Assembly: GCA_032433765.1 (NCBI GenBank)
Contig: JAVIAB010000025.1
Location: forward strand, 37,861,756-37,925,755
From: Megaustenia siamemsis
Lineage: Eukaryota; Mollusca; Gastropoda; Stylommatophora; Ariophantidae
Reading direction: 5' to 3'
DNA: 64,000 nucleotides
The notes under the pieces were generated by a model. That model did not search any database. It was not told where the DNA came from and saw nothing but the letters and a program-made list of their open reading frames with translations. Positions 23,833 through 33,835 of the stretch are shown piece by piece (the first letter of the stretch is position 1; every line of letters begins with the position of its first letter). The translations under genes were made by a program, and so were the position numbers.

Positions 23833-24185
23833 GGATGAGACGATAAAGGCAAAGGTAAAGTACGAGACTTGATCCGGCGTCTTAGCACGCGAGTTTACAC
23901 CCATATGTGCACGACCGCCTATCCAGAAATGTTCGGAGATTTCTGTATAGTGTCGCCTCAAGCATCGAAACTCAGATGTGAAGCAACATTCCTCACCTTC
24001 CCAGGGTACCCTGGTACCCATTTCTGCCAACGGCTGGGTCGACCGTGGGGGTATTTTTTTTCCCCAACCACGAGTACAATTCACACTGCTCCCAGCGGGA
24101 ATCGAACACGGGTTGACCGAACGTCGGTAGTCCAGTCGGGTGGTTGTCCCAACTCGGCTACCGAGGCCCCCTGGATGAGACGATA
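23833..24185 (-). mobile_element. tRNA-derived SINE, family B, copy 2 (TSD ggatgagacgata)
   Basis: Reverse copy with perfect 13-bp direct repeats at 23833-23845 and 24173-24185, so the body is 23846-24172 (327 bp). It shares gggaatcgaacacgggttg (reversed B-box region) and ctcggctaccgaggcccc with the other copies. Confidence 0.93.
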
Positions 24186-24427
24186 TTTGGCGGGATGCAA
24201 GCCCTGATGAAAGAACATCAGATTGCATTCGATATTCCGGGATGCTTGTGATAATTGAGTGATTAACGTGGAAGAAGAAATGAAAAGAAAGGAAGAAATG
24301 CCGAATGAAGGTAAAGATTACTTTATGGATGTGTATTATGGACAATTGATGCAGAGTACGTGATATTGTTTGCAGGAAGTGTGATACTATTTTTATAAAT
24401 GATGTTGAGTACGTCATCGATTGGGAA
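24186..24427. other. No recognisable feature
   Basis: Mixed sequence between a SINE and a 15-bp array. Confidence 0.4.
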
Positions 24428-24612
24428 GAAATGTTACAAGAATGTTACATCCAGAATGTTACATCCAGAATGTTACATCCAGAATGTTACATCAAGAATG
24501 TTACATCAAGAATGTTACATCATGAACGTTACATCAAGAATGTTACATCAAGAATGTTACATCCAGAATGTTACATCATGAACGTTACATCAAGAATGTT
24601 ACATCAGGAGAG
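24428..24612. repeat. 15-bp array
   Basis: About 12 copies of aatgttacatccaga and variants (catcaag, catcatgaacg). Short open frames here are artefacts of the period being a multiple of three. Confidence 0.93.
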
Positions 24613-24629
24613 ATAGTAGTAGCCTCCCC

Positions 24630-25085
24630 AATCATAGTTAGTTAAAGTAGTCTCCGTCAGTCATAGTTGACTGTAGTAGTCTCCGTCAGTCATAGTTGAC
24701 TGTAGTAGTCTCCGTCAGTCATAGTTGACTGTAGTAACCTCAGTCAGTCACAGTTGACTGTAGCAGCCTCCATCATTCATGGTTGACTGTAGTAGACTTC
24801 GTCAGTCATAGTTGACTATATTAGTCTCCGTCAGTCATAGTTGACTGTAGTAGCCTCTGTCAGTCATAGTTGACTATAGTAGTCTCCGTCAGTCATAGTT
24901 GACTGTAGGAGCCTCCGTTAGCCATAGCTGACAGTAGTAGCCTCAGTCAGTCATAGCTGACTATATTAGCCTCAGTCAGTCATAGCTGACTGTAGTAGCC
25001 TTAGTCAGGCTTAGCTGACTGCAGTAGCCTCCGCCAGTCATAGCTGACTATAATAGCCTCCATCAGTCATAGTTGACTTAGGATT
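24630..25085. repeat. 29-bp palindromic minisatellite
   Basis: About 15 copies at 29-bp spacing (tcatagt at 24661 and 24690). Each unit contains cagtcatagttgactg, a perfect inverted repeat (CAGTCA-tagt-TGACTG) able to form a small hairpin, followed by tagtagcctccgt. The array abuts the 3' coding end of a reverse-strand non-LTR copy at 25086. Confidence 0.92.
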
Positions 25086-25640
25086 TTGCAGCGTCTTTAG
25101 AAATGTTATTTTGTTCTTTCCTTTCTCCGTGTATTCACCTTTTCTATGAACCTGTCTGCTTCTTGTTTGAGTTGGAGCTTTAGAGTGTGTCTCCAAAAAT
25201 TGCGGTCTGTAGCTATGTCTTCCCAGGCTGCAGGGTTTATGTTCAGAGTCTTCACGTTTACACACGTCTACAAATCAAAGTTTTGGGCGTCCACTAGTTC
25301 TTTTGCCATCTGCCAATTGTCCATAAAGTATATCTGTTGGTATGCGGCCATCTTCCACACGGTGTACGTGGCCAGGCCAGCGTAACCTACGTTGTTTGAG
25401 CAGCGTGTAGATGTTCGGGAGACCTGTGGTAGTGAGGACCTCAACGTTTGTCACACTGTCCCTCCAGATGATAGCAAGAATACGGCGCTGGCATCGCATT
25501 TGTAACACATTTAGCCTTCTCTCTTGCTTTTCATGCATTGTCCATGATTCACAGCTATACAAAATGTATTAATGATTCAGGCGTTGTAAACTACAGTCTT
25601 TGTTTTAGTTGTCTGCTGTTTTATAAAACCCGCATAGAGA
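25086..25640 (-). pseudogene. Non-LTR family K C-terminal remnant
   Basis: Reverse strand encodes SCESWTMHEKQERRLNVLQM, RCQRRILAIIWRDSVTNVEV, LLKQRRLRWPGHVHRVEDGR and ILYGQLADGKRTSGRPKL, then a second frame with EHKPCSLGRHSYRPQFLETH. The order is typical of CR1-like C-termini, with a frameshift near 25270. Upstream (25566-25640) it is more degraded, with stops. The matching upstream block is in the 54/63-bp array that follows. Confidence 0.85.
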
Positions 25641-25950
25641 GGATGGCGAAGGTGGTAGCAACTTTACCAATACGAGTGCCACTTATCAGGAGACTAGGGG
25701 TAGCTGTGGTAGCAACTTTACCAATACGAGTGTCACTTATCATGAGACTAGGGGTAGCTGTGGTAGCAACTTTACCAAAACGAGTGTCACTTATCATGAG
25801 ACTAGGGGTAGCTGTGGCGAAGGTGATAGCAACTTTACCAATACGAGTGTCACTTATCAGGAGACTAGGGGTAGCTGTGGCGAAGGTAGTAGCAACTTTA
25901 CCAATACGAGTGTCACTTATCACGAGACTAGGGGTAGCTGAACTCAACTG
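25641..25950 (-). repeat. 54/63-bp array derived from the RIGKVATT block
   Basis: Five copies. On the reverse strand each unit reads SLLISDTRIGKVATT; two units carry an extra 9 bp (63 bp). DxxIGKAATT(M/F)AxL is the block that precedes YGSESWT in this family, and it lies at the correct position upstream of SCESWTM in the adjacent remnant. The open frames on both strands (forward 25538-25951, reverse 25621-25947) result from the period being a multiple of three. Confidence 0.88.
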
Positions 25951-26049
25951 AAGAACCCGGACAAGGGAGTAGCATTAGGAGAGAAGTGGTAACAGAAATG
26001 GGATGAAAGCAGCCACAATTGATGGAACATTTATGGTTTCTAGATGGGT

Positions 26050-26440
26050 ATACTCATCATCATCATTCGCCATACCATTTGGCGTAGGCGATCATGCCCT
26101 TCCACAATCGTCTATCTTCAGTGCATCATATCAGTTCTGTTGTTTGCTGTTTTCCATGCCATGACACCAAGCTATCCAGTATTTTCTCTCTTTGTCGTCC
26201 GCGATCTCTTTCCTTTTATTTTGCCAGTTGTAACCAAGTTTTCCAACTTTCTTCTTCTCATGATATGTTCATAATATTATCATGATAAATGTTGATTGTT
26301 ACTTTCTGATGCTTTTTATGAGCTCCCTATTCGTGCTAACCTTTTTGAGAATGTCCTCTTTGGTTTCTTTTAGCTGTTCAGAGAACTCTCAACATTCTTC
26401 AGGGAAATCCCATCTCTTTGGCTTCTAATCGTCTTTTCAT
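26050..26440 (-). pseudogene. Non-LTR family 1, 3' end
   Basis: Starts with an ATC-rich tail (tcatcatcatcat) at the left. Reverse-strand codons include LWKGMIAYAKWYG, HGKQQTTELICCTEDRRLW and LGYNWQN. Homologous to the copies at 27731, 28345, 43305 and 63296. Frames are broken throughout. Confidence 0.85.
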
Positions 26441-26670
26441 TTGTTTTTCTACTTTCCATAATTCGCTTACATATATCAGACTTGGGTGTATATAGCACTC
26501 TATATGCCTCTTCACGTGTCCCAGAAAAATTCACTTTTCGAATTGTATTAAGTTGTTCTTCTTTTTCATTTTCAGCTGATACAGAACTTCCTTGATTATC
26601 TTCTTTTCATTCGATCATATTCTCCCCCATTGTTCTATAGATCCACGTTCCAAAGGTTTCAATATTGTAG
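26441..26670 (-). pseudogene. Non-LTR remnant, family-2-like block
   Basis: Reverse strand encodes IETFGTWIYRTMGENMIEW, corresponding to EAFEMWIYRRIGRIGW at 30955-31010 in family 2. The element is truncated exactly where the 55-bp array begins. Confidence 0.65.
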
Positions 26671-27651
26671 AACAAAACTGGATCATTGTAAGACATGAAC
26701 CATTGTTGCACGTTGCTAGTTGTAGAACAAAAGTGGATCATTGTAAGACATGAACCATTGTTGCACGTTGCTAGTTGTAGAACAAAAGTGGATCATTCTA
26801 AGACATGAACCATTGTTGCACGTTGCTAGTTGTAGAACTAAAGTGGATCATTGTAAGACATGAACCATTGTTGCACGTTGCTAGTTGTAGAACAAAAGTG
26901 GATCATTGTGAGACATGAACCATTGTTGCACGTTGCTAGTTGTAGAACAAAACTTGATCATTGTAAGACATGAACCATTGTTGCACGTTGCTAGTTGTAG
27001 AACTAAAGTGGATCATTCTAAGACATGAACCATTGTTGCACGTTGCTAGTTGTAGAACAAAAGTGGATCATTGTGAGACATGAACCATTGTTGCACGTTG
27101 CTAGTTGTAGAACAAAAGTGGATCATTGTAAGGCATGAACCATTGTTGCACGTTGCTAGTTGTAGAACTAAAGTGGATCATTCTAAGACATGAACCATTG
27201 TTGCACGTTGCTAGTTGTAGAACAAAAGTGGATCATTGTAAGGCATGAACCATTGTTGCACGTTGCTAGTTGTAGAACAAAAGTGGATCATTCTAAGACA
27301 TGAACCATTGTTGCACGTTGCTAGTTGTAGAACAAAAGTGGATCATTCTAAGACATGAACCATTGTTGCACGTTGCTAGTTGTAGAACAAAACTGGATCA
27401 TTCTAAGACATGAACCATTGTTGCACGTTGCTAATTGTAGAACAAAACTGGATCATTGTAAGACATGAACCATTGTTGCACGTTGCTAATTGTAGAACAA
27501 AACTGGATCATTCTAAGGCATGAACCATTGTTGCACGTTGCTAGTTGTAGAACTAAAGTGGATCATTGTAAGACATGAACCATTGTTGCACGTTGCTAGT
27601 TGTAGAACAAAACTTGATCATTGTAAAACATGAACCATTGTTGCACGTTGC
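26671..27651. repeat. 55-bp minisatellite
   Basis: About 18 copies of a unit with tggatcattgtaagacatga followed by accattgttgcacgttgcta and gttgtagaac. Few variant sites (gtaag/ctaag/gtgag). It abuts the truncated end of a non-LTR copy at 26670. Its own origin is not recognised. Confidence 0.95.
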
Positions 27652-27730
27652 TATAACACAATAGCAGTGAACACCAACCACACATAGGAACCTGCAGTAG
27701 ATTGTTCGCCGACTCACTGACAATCCAAGC

Positions 27731-27736
27731 TACATT

Positions 27737-27779
<43 letters not shown>

Positions 27780-27990
27780 AGTACAAGACCTGCTGGCGTA
27801 GGTGATCATGTCTCTCCACAACTTTCGATCTCGACAGTTATTTATCATTTCTGTTGTTGACCATCTGCCAAGCCATTCTCTTAAGCTGTCTGGTATTTTT
27901 TCTCTTTGCTTCCCTCTATCTCTTCGTCCCTCAATTTTCAAAGTTGTCACAATATATCCCAGCTGTTCCCTTCTCATTACATGGCTACGT
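27731..27990 (-). pseudogene. Non-LTR family 1, terminal codons with (GAT)n tail
   Basis: A perfect TCA repeat (27733-27780) is the reversed (GAT)n tail. Reverse-strand frame 27777-27977 reads MRREQLGYIVTTLKIEGRRD to LWRDMITYASRSCT. Truncated at the GHVMRRE block. Confidence 0.88.
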
Positions 27991-27999
27991 CATCAAATA

Positions 28000-28340
28000 A
28001 AATTAATATACGGGAGGTACATAATCACTCACAAATACCCGTCCCTCGTTTCTGAATTCATTCTGTTACATTCTGTCTTTCTACTCGCGTCTATTCATTC
28101 TATCTTTCCATCCAAATAATTGTTTTCCATTCCTGTATTTATTCAATCATTCTTCTCTCTCTGTCAATCTACTTTCTCCCATTCATTTATTCATTTTATA
28201 TCTGTCTTTCTGCCTCTCTCTCTCGCTCTCTCTCTCCTATATAAATCACTCTTAATTCATTCGTTTTATTATCACTCTCTCTATGATATACCCGACTTCG
28301 ATTGAATTTCCTTTCATTTCTTCACTCTATCATTGGGGTT
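28000..28340. other. Pyrimidine-rich spacer
   Basis: CT-rich sequence with ctctctc patches and attcattcatt-like motifs. The forward frames here are compositional. No gene is recognised. Confidence 0.5.
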
Positions 28341-28344
28341 TCAC

Positions 28345-28738
28345 TCTAAGGAAGCGAATCATGGACAGTAAACAAACAAATGAAAAGACGATAAGAAGGC
28401 ACAGAGATGGGATTTCTCAGAAGAATGTTGAGAGTTCCCTGGACAACAAAAAATACCAGAGGCCAACACAAAAATGCAGCTCCTAAAAAACATCAGAAAA
28501 AAAACAATCAACATTTTTCGGGCACATCATGAGAAGAGGAAAGTTGGAATACTTGGTTACAACTGGCAAAATAAAAAAAAAGAGAGATCGCGGTCGACAA
28601 AGAGAGAAGATACTTGATAGCGTTTTGTCATGGCATGGAAAACAGTCAACACCAGAATTGATGCGATGTACTGTGGGTAGAGAATTGTGGATGGACATGA
28701 TCGCCTGCGCCAACCTGTATGGCACAAGATGATGATGA
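28345..28738 (+). pseudogene. Non-LTR family 1, 3' end
   Basis: Forward strand encodes RRHRDGISQKNVESSLDN and then in another frame MRRGKLEYLVTTGKIKKKRD, RQREKILDSVLSWHGKQSTP and GRELWMDMIACANLYGTR, ending in gatgatgatt. A short A-rich indel zone at 28490-28505 and other frameshifts break the reading. Confidence 0.88.
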
Positions 28739-28744
28739 TTGCAG

Positions 28745-28975
28745 GAGTGGGGGGAATTGTATGAGTGGCCTTGGCTACATGTAAGACAGGAAAGTCCCCG
28801 GTTCGAGTCCCGACTCAGACTGTGCGAACTTTTCCCTCAAATCCAGGCTTTGTCTGGTGGTTTTGTCCTCCCATGGTCTCTGGCTAGTCAGATCCGATAC
28901 CTAGCCCTTTCGGATAATGCTGAAAACATTCCCGTGTTCGCTCTGCGCACTTTAAAGAAACATTTTGAGAGTTCA

Positions 28976-28978
<3 letters not shown>
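28745..28978 (+). mobile_element. tRNA-derived SINE, family D, copy D2
   Basis: B-box-like ggttcgagtcc at 28800-28810, then a core shared with D1 and D3: ctctggctagtcagatccga followed by tacctagccctttcggata and gcactttaaagaaac. It ends against the (TC)n tract of element X copy 2. Confidence 0.8.
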
Positions 28979-29021
<43 letters not shown>

Positions 29022-29760
29022 GATCAAGACTCAATCAGAGCAGGATTCCAGACTCCCACATGAAGTCAGCTGTCCGGTTAAGTGTGTTGATCGCCCCCAC
29101 AGACAGAACATCACAATTGGAGTCTGCCAGATCCACTCTGATTGAACACCCGTTAAGACGATGCACTGTGTTCTGCGCCAGTGGCCCAGTGCATCCGATT
29201 TCAGCCGTCCTTTTATTCAGGTTTACATTCCTTAGCCTTTGATTGTCCCCAATCTTCCTGCAAGGCAGCAGATTGTCTTTTCTGTAGGGGGATTCTGTCC
29301 TTAGATGGTCGGCCCTCCCAGGTTTACGAGCACCGTCTGCCCGAGTCACTAGAGGTGACTAACACAGACATGTACACACAAAGATATGAGATGTGACTAA
29401 CACAGACATGTACACACAAAGATATGAGAGGTGACTAACACAGACATGTACACACAAAGATATGAGATGTGACTAACACAGACATGTACACACAAAGATA
29501 TGAAATGTGACTAACACAGACATGTACACACAAAGATATGAGAGGTGACTAACACAGACATGTACACACAAAGATATGAGATGTGACTAACACAGACATG
29601 CACACACAAAGATATGAGATGTGACTAACACAGACATGTACACACAAAGATATGAGAGGTGACTAACACAGACATGCACACACAAAGATATGAGATGTGA
29701 CTAACACAGACATGTACACACAAAGATATGAGATGTGAATAACACAGACATGCACACAGC
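28979..29760 (+). mobile_element. Repeat element X, copy 2
   Basis: The same three parts as copy 1: (TC)n 28979-29018, a body at 29019-29350 closely similar to 20530-20872, then about 11 units of the 38-bp minisatellite that degenerate to about 29815. It lacks the ccccccccacacaca stretch of copy 1 and has other small indels. Left flank is a family-D SINE and right flank a fragment of family-1 non-LTR. Confidence 0.78.
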
Positions 29761-29819
29761 GATACGAGACATGACTAACACCTACACACATCAAGATATC
29801 TGACACATGACTAACATAG

Positions 29820-29900
29820 ACAATTATCTACCCACAGTACATCGTATCATTTCTATTGTTGACTGTTTTCCGTGCCATGACACCAAGCTGTCTAGAAGAT
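29820..29900 (-). pseudogene. Non-LTR family 1 fragment
   Basis: Forward strand cccacagtacatcgtatca and gactgttttccgtgccatga match the family-1 3' ends at 20281 and 63360. Only about 80 bp. Confidence 0.7.
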
Positions 29901-29922
29901 AGTAAAAGTGTTGGACAATTAC

Positions 29923-30246
29923 AGGTCAAAGGTCAAGTACAAGACTTGAACCGGCGTCTTAGCAAGTGAGTTTCCTCCCATATGTGCTCGACCGCCGATC
30001 CAGAAGTGCTCGGAGACTTCTGGATAGTGCTGCTTCAAGCATCGAAACTCACGATGCGAGGCGGCATTCCTCACCTTCCCAGAGTATGAACCATGGTACC
30101 CATTTCTGCCAGCGGCCGGGTCGACCGCGGGAGTATTATTTTTCCCCGCCACGAGTACAACTCCCACTGATTCCAGCAGGGATCGAAATTGGGTTGTCCG
30201 AACGTCGGCAGCGAGGTGGTTTTCCAAAATATGCTACCCAGACCCC
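29923..30246 (-). mobile_element. tRNA-derived SINE, family B, copy 3
   Basis: Reverse copy with a ggtcaaaggtcaag tail at the left, then gtacaagacttgaaccggcg, and the tRNA-like head at the right (gatcgaaattgggttgtccg). More diverged than copies 1 and 2; no TSD found. Confidence 0.82.
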
Positions 30247-30436
30247 ACCCTCTCCACCCCCAAGAAAAAAACCAATTAATATTCTTCGTAAGCCGGAGAC
30301 AGATGTGTTGAACCGAAAGGCGTAGACATTGCGACACAGAGCGTCTTCTCTCCCTTAACGGGTGGGAGTTGAAGAAGAAATAGAAGGAAAAGAATTATGC
30401 CTTCTTCTCTCACACTCTCCTGCATCTAATTAAGAC
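30247..30436. other. SINE-tail-like fragment
   Basis: The segment gagacagatgtgttgaaccg with aaaggcgtagacattgcgac resembles the distal tail of the family-D SINE at about 35217-35260 (gaagacggatgtgccggtcc, gaaaggcacagttatcgca). Otherwise unremarkable. Confidence 0.5.
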
Positions 30437-30850
30437 AACTCATCATCATCATCATCGAGTGCCATCTCTGCATCGAAGGTTGGCTACCATGGATCCCCAT
30501 TCCGCTCTGTATCTTGCTTTGATAGTGCAAGTTTTCATAGGCTGACTTGTCCATCTTTTGATGTTATCTCTCGATGTTAGTCTTGGTCTGCCTCTTTTAC
30601 CTTGTATTTTTCCTTCCAAGATTACTTTTAGTAGGCTGTTGTGTTTTTTCGCATGGCCCAAAAATCTCATTTGTCTTGTTTGAATTGTGTTTAATAGTTC
30701 TCTTTTTATTTTAGTTGTTTTAAGACTTCATCATTTATTTTCTTTTCTTTCCATCAAATTCTACCTATTCTTCTATAAATCCACTTTTCAAAGGCTTCAA
30801 TTCTCTGTTCTGTTTTATTGTCTAGTGTCCATGTTTCTGCACCATATAGG
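30437..30850 (-). pseudogene. Non-LTR family 2, 3' end (left arm of an inverted pair)
   Basis: Tail catcatcatcatcg at the left. Reverse strand encodes MRFLGHAKKHNSLLKVILEG, KIQGKRGRPRLTSRDNIKRW and MVANLRCRDGTR, with upstream remnants of the EAFEKWIYRR block near 30780. It faces a forward copy starting at about 30930. Confidence 0.88.
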
Positions 30851-30929
30851 AATGTTGAGAAGATGTAACATTTCACTATTCTTAGTTTTAGCCCTGTTAT
30901 GTGTTATCGGTTTTGATGTTAGTATATTT

Positions 30930-31316
30930 TCCATGACAGAACAGAAAATTGAAGCTTTTGAAATGTGGATTTATAGAAGAATAGGTAGAATTGGATGGAA
31001 ACAAAAGATAACAAACGATAACATTTTAAAACAACTGAAAATAAAAAAGAGAACTACTAAATACAATTAAGACAAGACAAATGACATTTTTGGGGCATGT
31101 TAAAAGACACAACAGCCTACTAAAAGTAATATTGGAAGGAAAAATACAAGGTAAAAGAGGCAGAGGCAGACCAAGACTAACATGGACGAGTAACATCAAA
31201 AGATGGTCAAGTCAATCTATGACAGCCTGCACCATCAAAGCAAGAAACAGAGTAGAATGGCGATCCATGGTAGCCAACCTTCGTTGCGGAGAAGGCACAC
31301 GATGATGATGATAATA
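30930..31316 (+). pseudogene. Non-LTR family 2, 3' end (right arm of an inverted pair)
   Basis: Forward strand encodes KIEAFEMWIYRRIGRIGWKQ, then MTFLGHVKRHNSLLKVILEG, KIQGKRGRGRPRLTWTSNIK and MVANLRCGEGTR, a stop and a gatgatgatgat tail. A stop near 31069 breaks the frame. Close counterpart of 30437-30850 in opposite orientation. Confidence 0.88.
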
Positions 31317-31344
31317 TTTTCCATGGCGTTAAAATTACTGTTGA

Positions 31345-31690
31345 CAAATAATAATAAATGAGTATTATCTTAGAGGGAAATGTCCGAGGTGATAGATCAG
31401 CGAATCCTTTCAGGGGAAGAGGTATGTTTACAGCACTCGGAAATAAAACAATTAACCAATAATAAATAACAGAAAAAAACAAATAACAACAGACACCCCA
31501 ATAAAAGATCAAACCCATACTCTTCTAGTTGCTTGGGTTGGCTGTGCGCTTTAGTGTTTCTTTCTTGTGGCAATGCGCTGTGCCAAGGGGTGCGTTTTCA
31601 ATACTTCTTCGGACCACATATTGTTCGTTGTTTTTCTTTTCTGTTGATTATTTGTGATTTTTGCGAATGTTGTAAACATAGGTCTTCATC
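31345..31690. mobile_element. SINE-like family C, two half-copies in inverted orientation
   Basis: 31345-31540 matches the 3' half of family C in reverse (ggaagaggtatgtttacagc, reversed B-box gatcaaacccatactc). From about 31541 a forward half follows (ggcaatgcgctgtgccaagg, ttcggaccacatattgttcg, tgttgtaaacatag). A similar inverted junction occurs at 44770. Confidence 0.7.
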
Positions 31691-31739
31691 TGAAATGATT
31701 CGCGCCTCGGCACGAGAAACAAACGTTAGTGCACACACT

Positions 31740-32595
31740 TCCTCTTCTACCTTTCAACTCCCTGTGGAGCATAGGTCTTCAACAAACACTTTCAGTTTTC
31801 TGTGGAGCATAGGTCTTCAACAAACACTTTCAACTCCATGTGGAGCATAGGTCTTGAACAAACATTTTCAGCTCCCTGTGGAGCATAGGTCTTCAACAAA
31901 CACTTTCAACTCCATGTGGAGCATAGGTCTTCAACAAACATTTTCAGCTCCCTGTGGAGCATAGGTCTTCAACAAACACTTTCAACTCCATGTGGAGCAT
32001 AGGTCTTCAACAAACACTTTCAACTCCATGTGGAGCATAGGTCTTCAACAAACATTTTCAGCTCTCTGTGGAGCATAGGTTTTCAGCAAACACTTTCAGC
32101 TCCCTGTGGAGCATAGGTCTTCAACAAACATTTTCAGCTCCCTGTGGAGCTTAGGCCTTCAACAAACATTTTCAGCTCCCTGTGGAGCATAGGTTTTCAG
32201 CAAACACTTTCAGCTCCCTGTGGAGCATAGGTTTTCAGCAAACACTTTCAGCTCCCTGTGGAGCATAGGTTTTCAGCAAACACTTTCAGCTCCCTGTGGA
32301 GCATAGGTCTTCAACAAACACTTTCAACTCCATGTGGAGCATAGGTCTTCAACAAACATTTTCAGCTCTCTGTGGAGCATAGGTTTTCAGCAAACACTTT
32401 CAGCTCCCTGTGGAGCATAGGTCTTCAACAAACATTTTCAGCTCCCTGTGGAGCTTAGGCCTTCAACAAACATTTTCAGCTCCCTGTGGAGCATAGGTTT
32501 TCAACAAACACTTTCAGCTCCCTGTGGAGCATAGGTTTTCAACAAACACTTTCAGCTCCCTGTGGAGCATAGGTCTTCAACAAACGCTTTCCAAG
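31740..32595 (-). repeat. 38-bp minisatellite from a retrotransposon stop-codon region
   Basis: About 22 copies of a unit with cataggtcttcaacaaacac and tttcagctccctgtggag. On the reverse strand it reads VFVEDLCSTGS-stop, identical to the last codons of the unexpanded family-C non-LTR copy at 38172-38763. The reversed tail (cctcttctacc) lies at the left edge and the upstream coding part at 32596-32855, so the array sits inside one element copy. Confidence 0.93.
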
Positions 32596-32855
32596 CCGTT
32601 CTGTTTTTTGCCATTCTTTTAAGATCATTGCATGTCTTCTCCATCATCTTCATCTCTGCTTCTGTCTGTCTTCTCCAAACATTCCTTGGCCTTCCTGTTT
32701 ATCTTTTCCCCTGGGGATTCCAAAAAGGGCTTATTGTGCTATACTCTCAGTTGGCTTCCCTAGTGTGTGTCCTATCCAGCGCCATCGTCGTCGCTGTATC
32801 TCTTTTTCCACATGTATTTGACCGGTACATTTCTATAATTCTATGTTAGTGACTG
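32596..32855 (-). pseudogene. Non-LTR family C C-terminal remnant
   Basis: Reverse-strand pieces include RRRWRWIGHTL-like codons near 32780, a FWNPQGK-like block near 32720 and an AKNRTAWKA-like block near 32600, matching VDKEIQRRRWRWIGHTLRK, FWNHQGKK and ETERSWKVFVEDL at 38490-38748. Truncated at about 32855. Confidence 0.8.
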
Positions 32856-32869
32856 GACCAACTAAGCAA

Positions 32870-33095
32870 CCTTATAAGTTAGCTATCATTGGCGGTGTCT
32901 TTTATGTTTGCGTACTCATGATGGTTATAGCTTAGGGTTACCATCACAACTCGGGAATAAATTGTGTATCTTTTATTGTCCTATTACGACAAGTATCTGC
33001 CTGATATGGTAGGACTGAAGACTTGCGTTGCAGACAAACGGTTGTAGGATGAAACAATGCAACTTGTTGTTTCCTGTGGTTTATACTGGAGACAG
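32870..33095 (-). mobile_element. SINE-like family C, 5' portion
   Basis: Shares ttagctatcat, gggataaattgtgtatct-like and gacttgcgttgcaga segments with 44430-44640 in the same (reverse) orientation. The tRNA-like part is absent. Confidence 0.7.
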
Positions 33096-33100
33096 ACACC

Positions 33101-33187
33101 AATCTTCCCTCTTGTCATTTCTTTCCACTGTTATGTTCTTTAAACGATATTCTCCCATTTCTGCATTCTATCTATCTCTAATTCTAT
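33101..33187. repeat. 87-bp direct repeat, left copy
   Basis: Begins aatcttccctcttgtcattt and ends tctatctctaattctat. Nearly identical to 33452-33537. The two copies bracket a 264-bp segment. Confidence 0.88.
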
Positions 33188-33451
33188 CTATCTATCTGTA
33201 GTCCTTTCGAGCCGAAGACGGCACATAGGGCAGAACTACAATCTCAGAAACCTTGCGTACCAAAGTGGCACATATTGAAGAGATCACTGCTTCTAAAATC
33301 TATGCCTCTGTTTCCATAACAATACTTTTTACAATGACAGCTTGTCAAGCCATCGATCAACCTCCTTAGTCGTCTCTTACGACATGCCTGGAAGGTCACA
33401 GTGTCATTATTCTTTACTTCCCACATAATAAGGCCCCGGTAACACAAGGGA
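33188..33451 (-). mobile_element. Possible non-LTR or SINE tail between long direct repeats
   Basis: Contains cctttcgagccgaagacggc followed by acatagggc, resembling a non-LTR 3' tail at about 13265 (ctttcaggacgaagaccacac, atagggctgaag). It also holds cttagtcgtctcttacgac. Lies between the 87-bp direct repeats. Identity uncertain. Confidence 0.5.
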
Positions 33452-33537
33452 AATCTTCCCTCTCGTCATTTCTTTCCACTGTCATGTTCTTTAACGATAT
33501 TCTCCCATTTCTGCATTCTATCTATCTCTAATTCTAT
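33452..33537. repeat. 86-bp direct repeat, right copy
   Basis: Second copy of 33101-33187, differing by a one-base indel and a few substitutions. Confidence 0.88.
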
Positions 33538-33730
33538 ACCCATCCACATTTTCCTGCAATAATTTCCCCCCAACTGTCACGTGACACCAGACAGCACGCT
33601 GCGTACTTATTCTTCCCGCAGCCTATTAACCTTCACCTTTATAGGGATAACCTTGAGAACCGCTCTAAGCCTGCACCCTCACACGACCCTCCCAGCATCC
33701 AGCCCTCGCGCAGCCCTCCTGGCGTGCTAT

Positions 33731-33760
33731 ACACACAAACACACACACACACACACACAT
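33731..33760. repeat. (CA)n microsatellite
   Basis: ACACAC run with one interruption. Confidence 0.9.
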
Positions 33761-33835
33761 CTAGTACCTGCTGTTACCTCAATTAATCTCACCCAGACAA
33801 ACACATCCGTCCATCTTATCGTTCTTGGTTACGTT

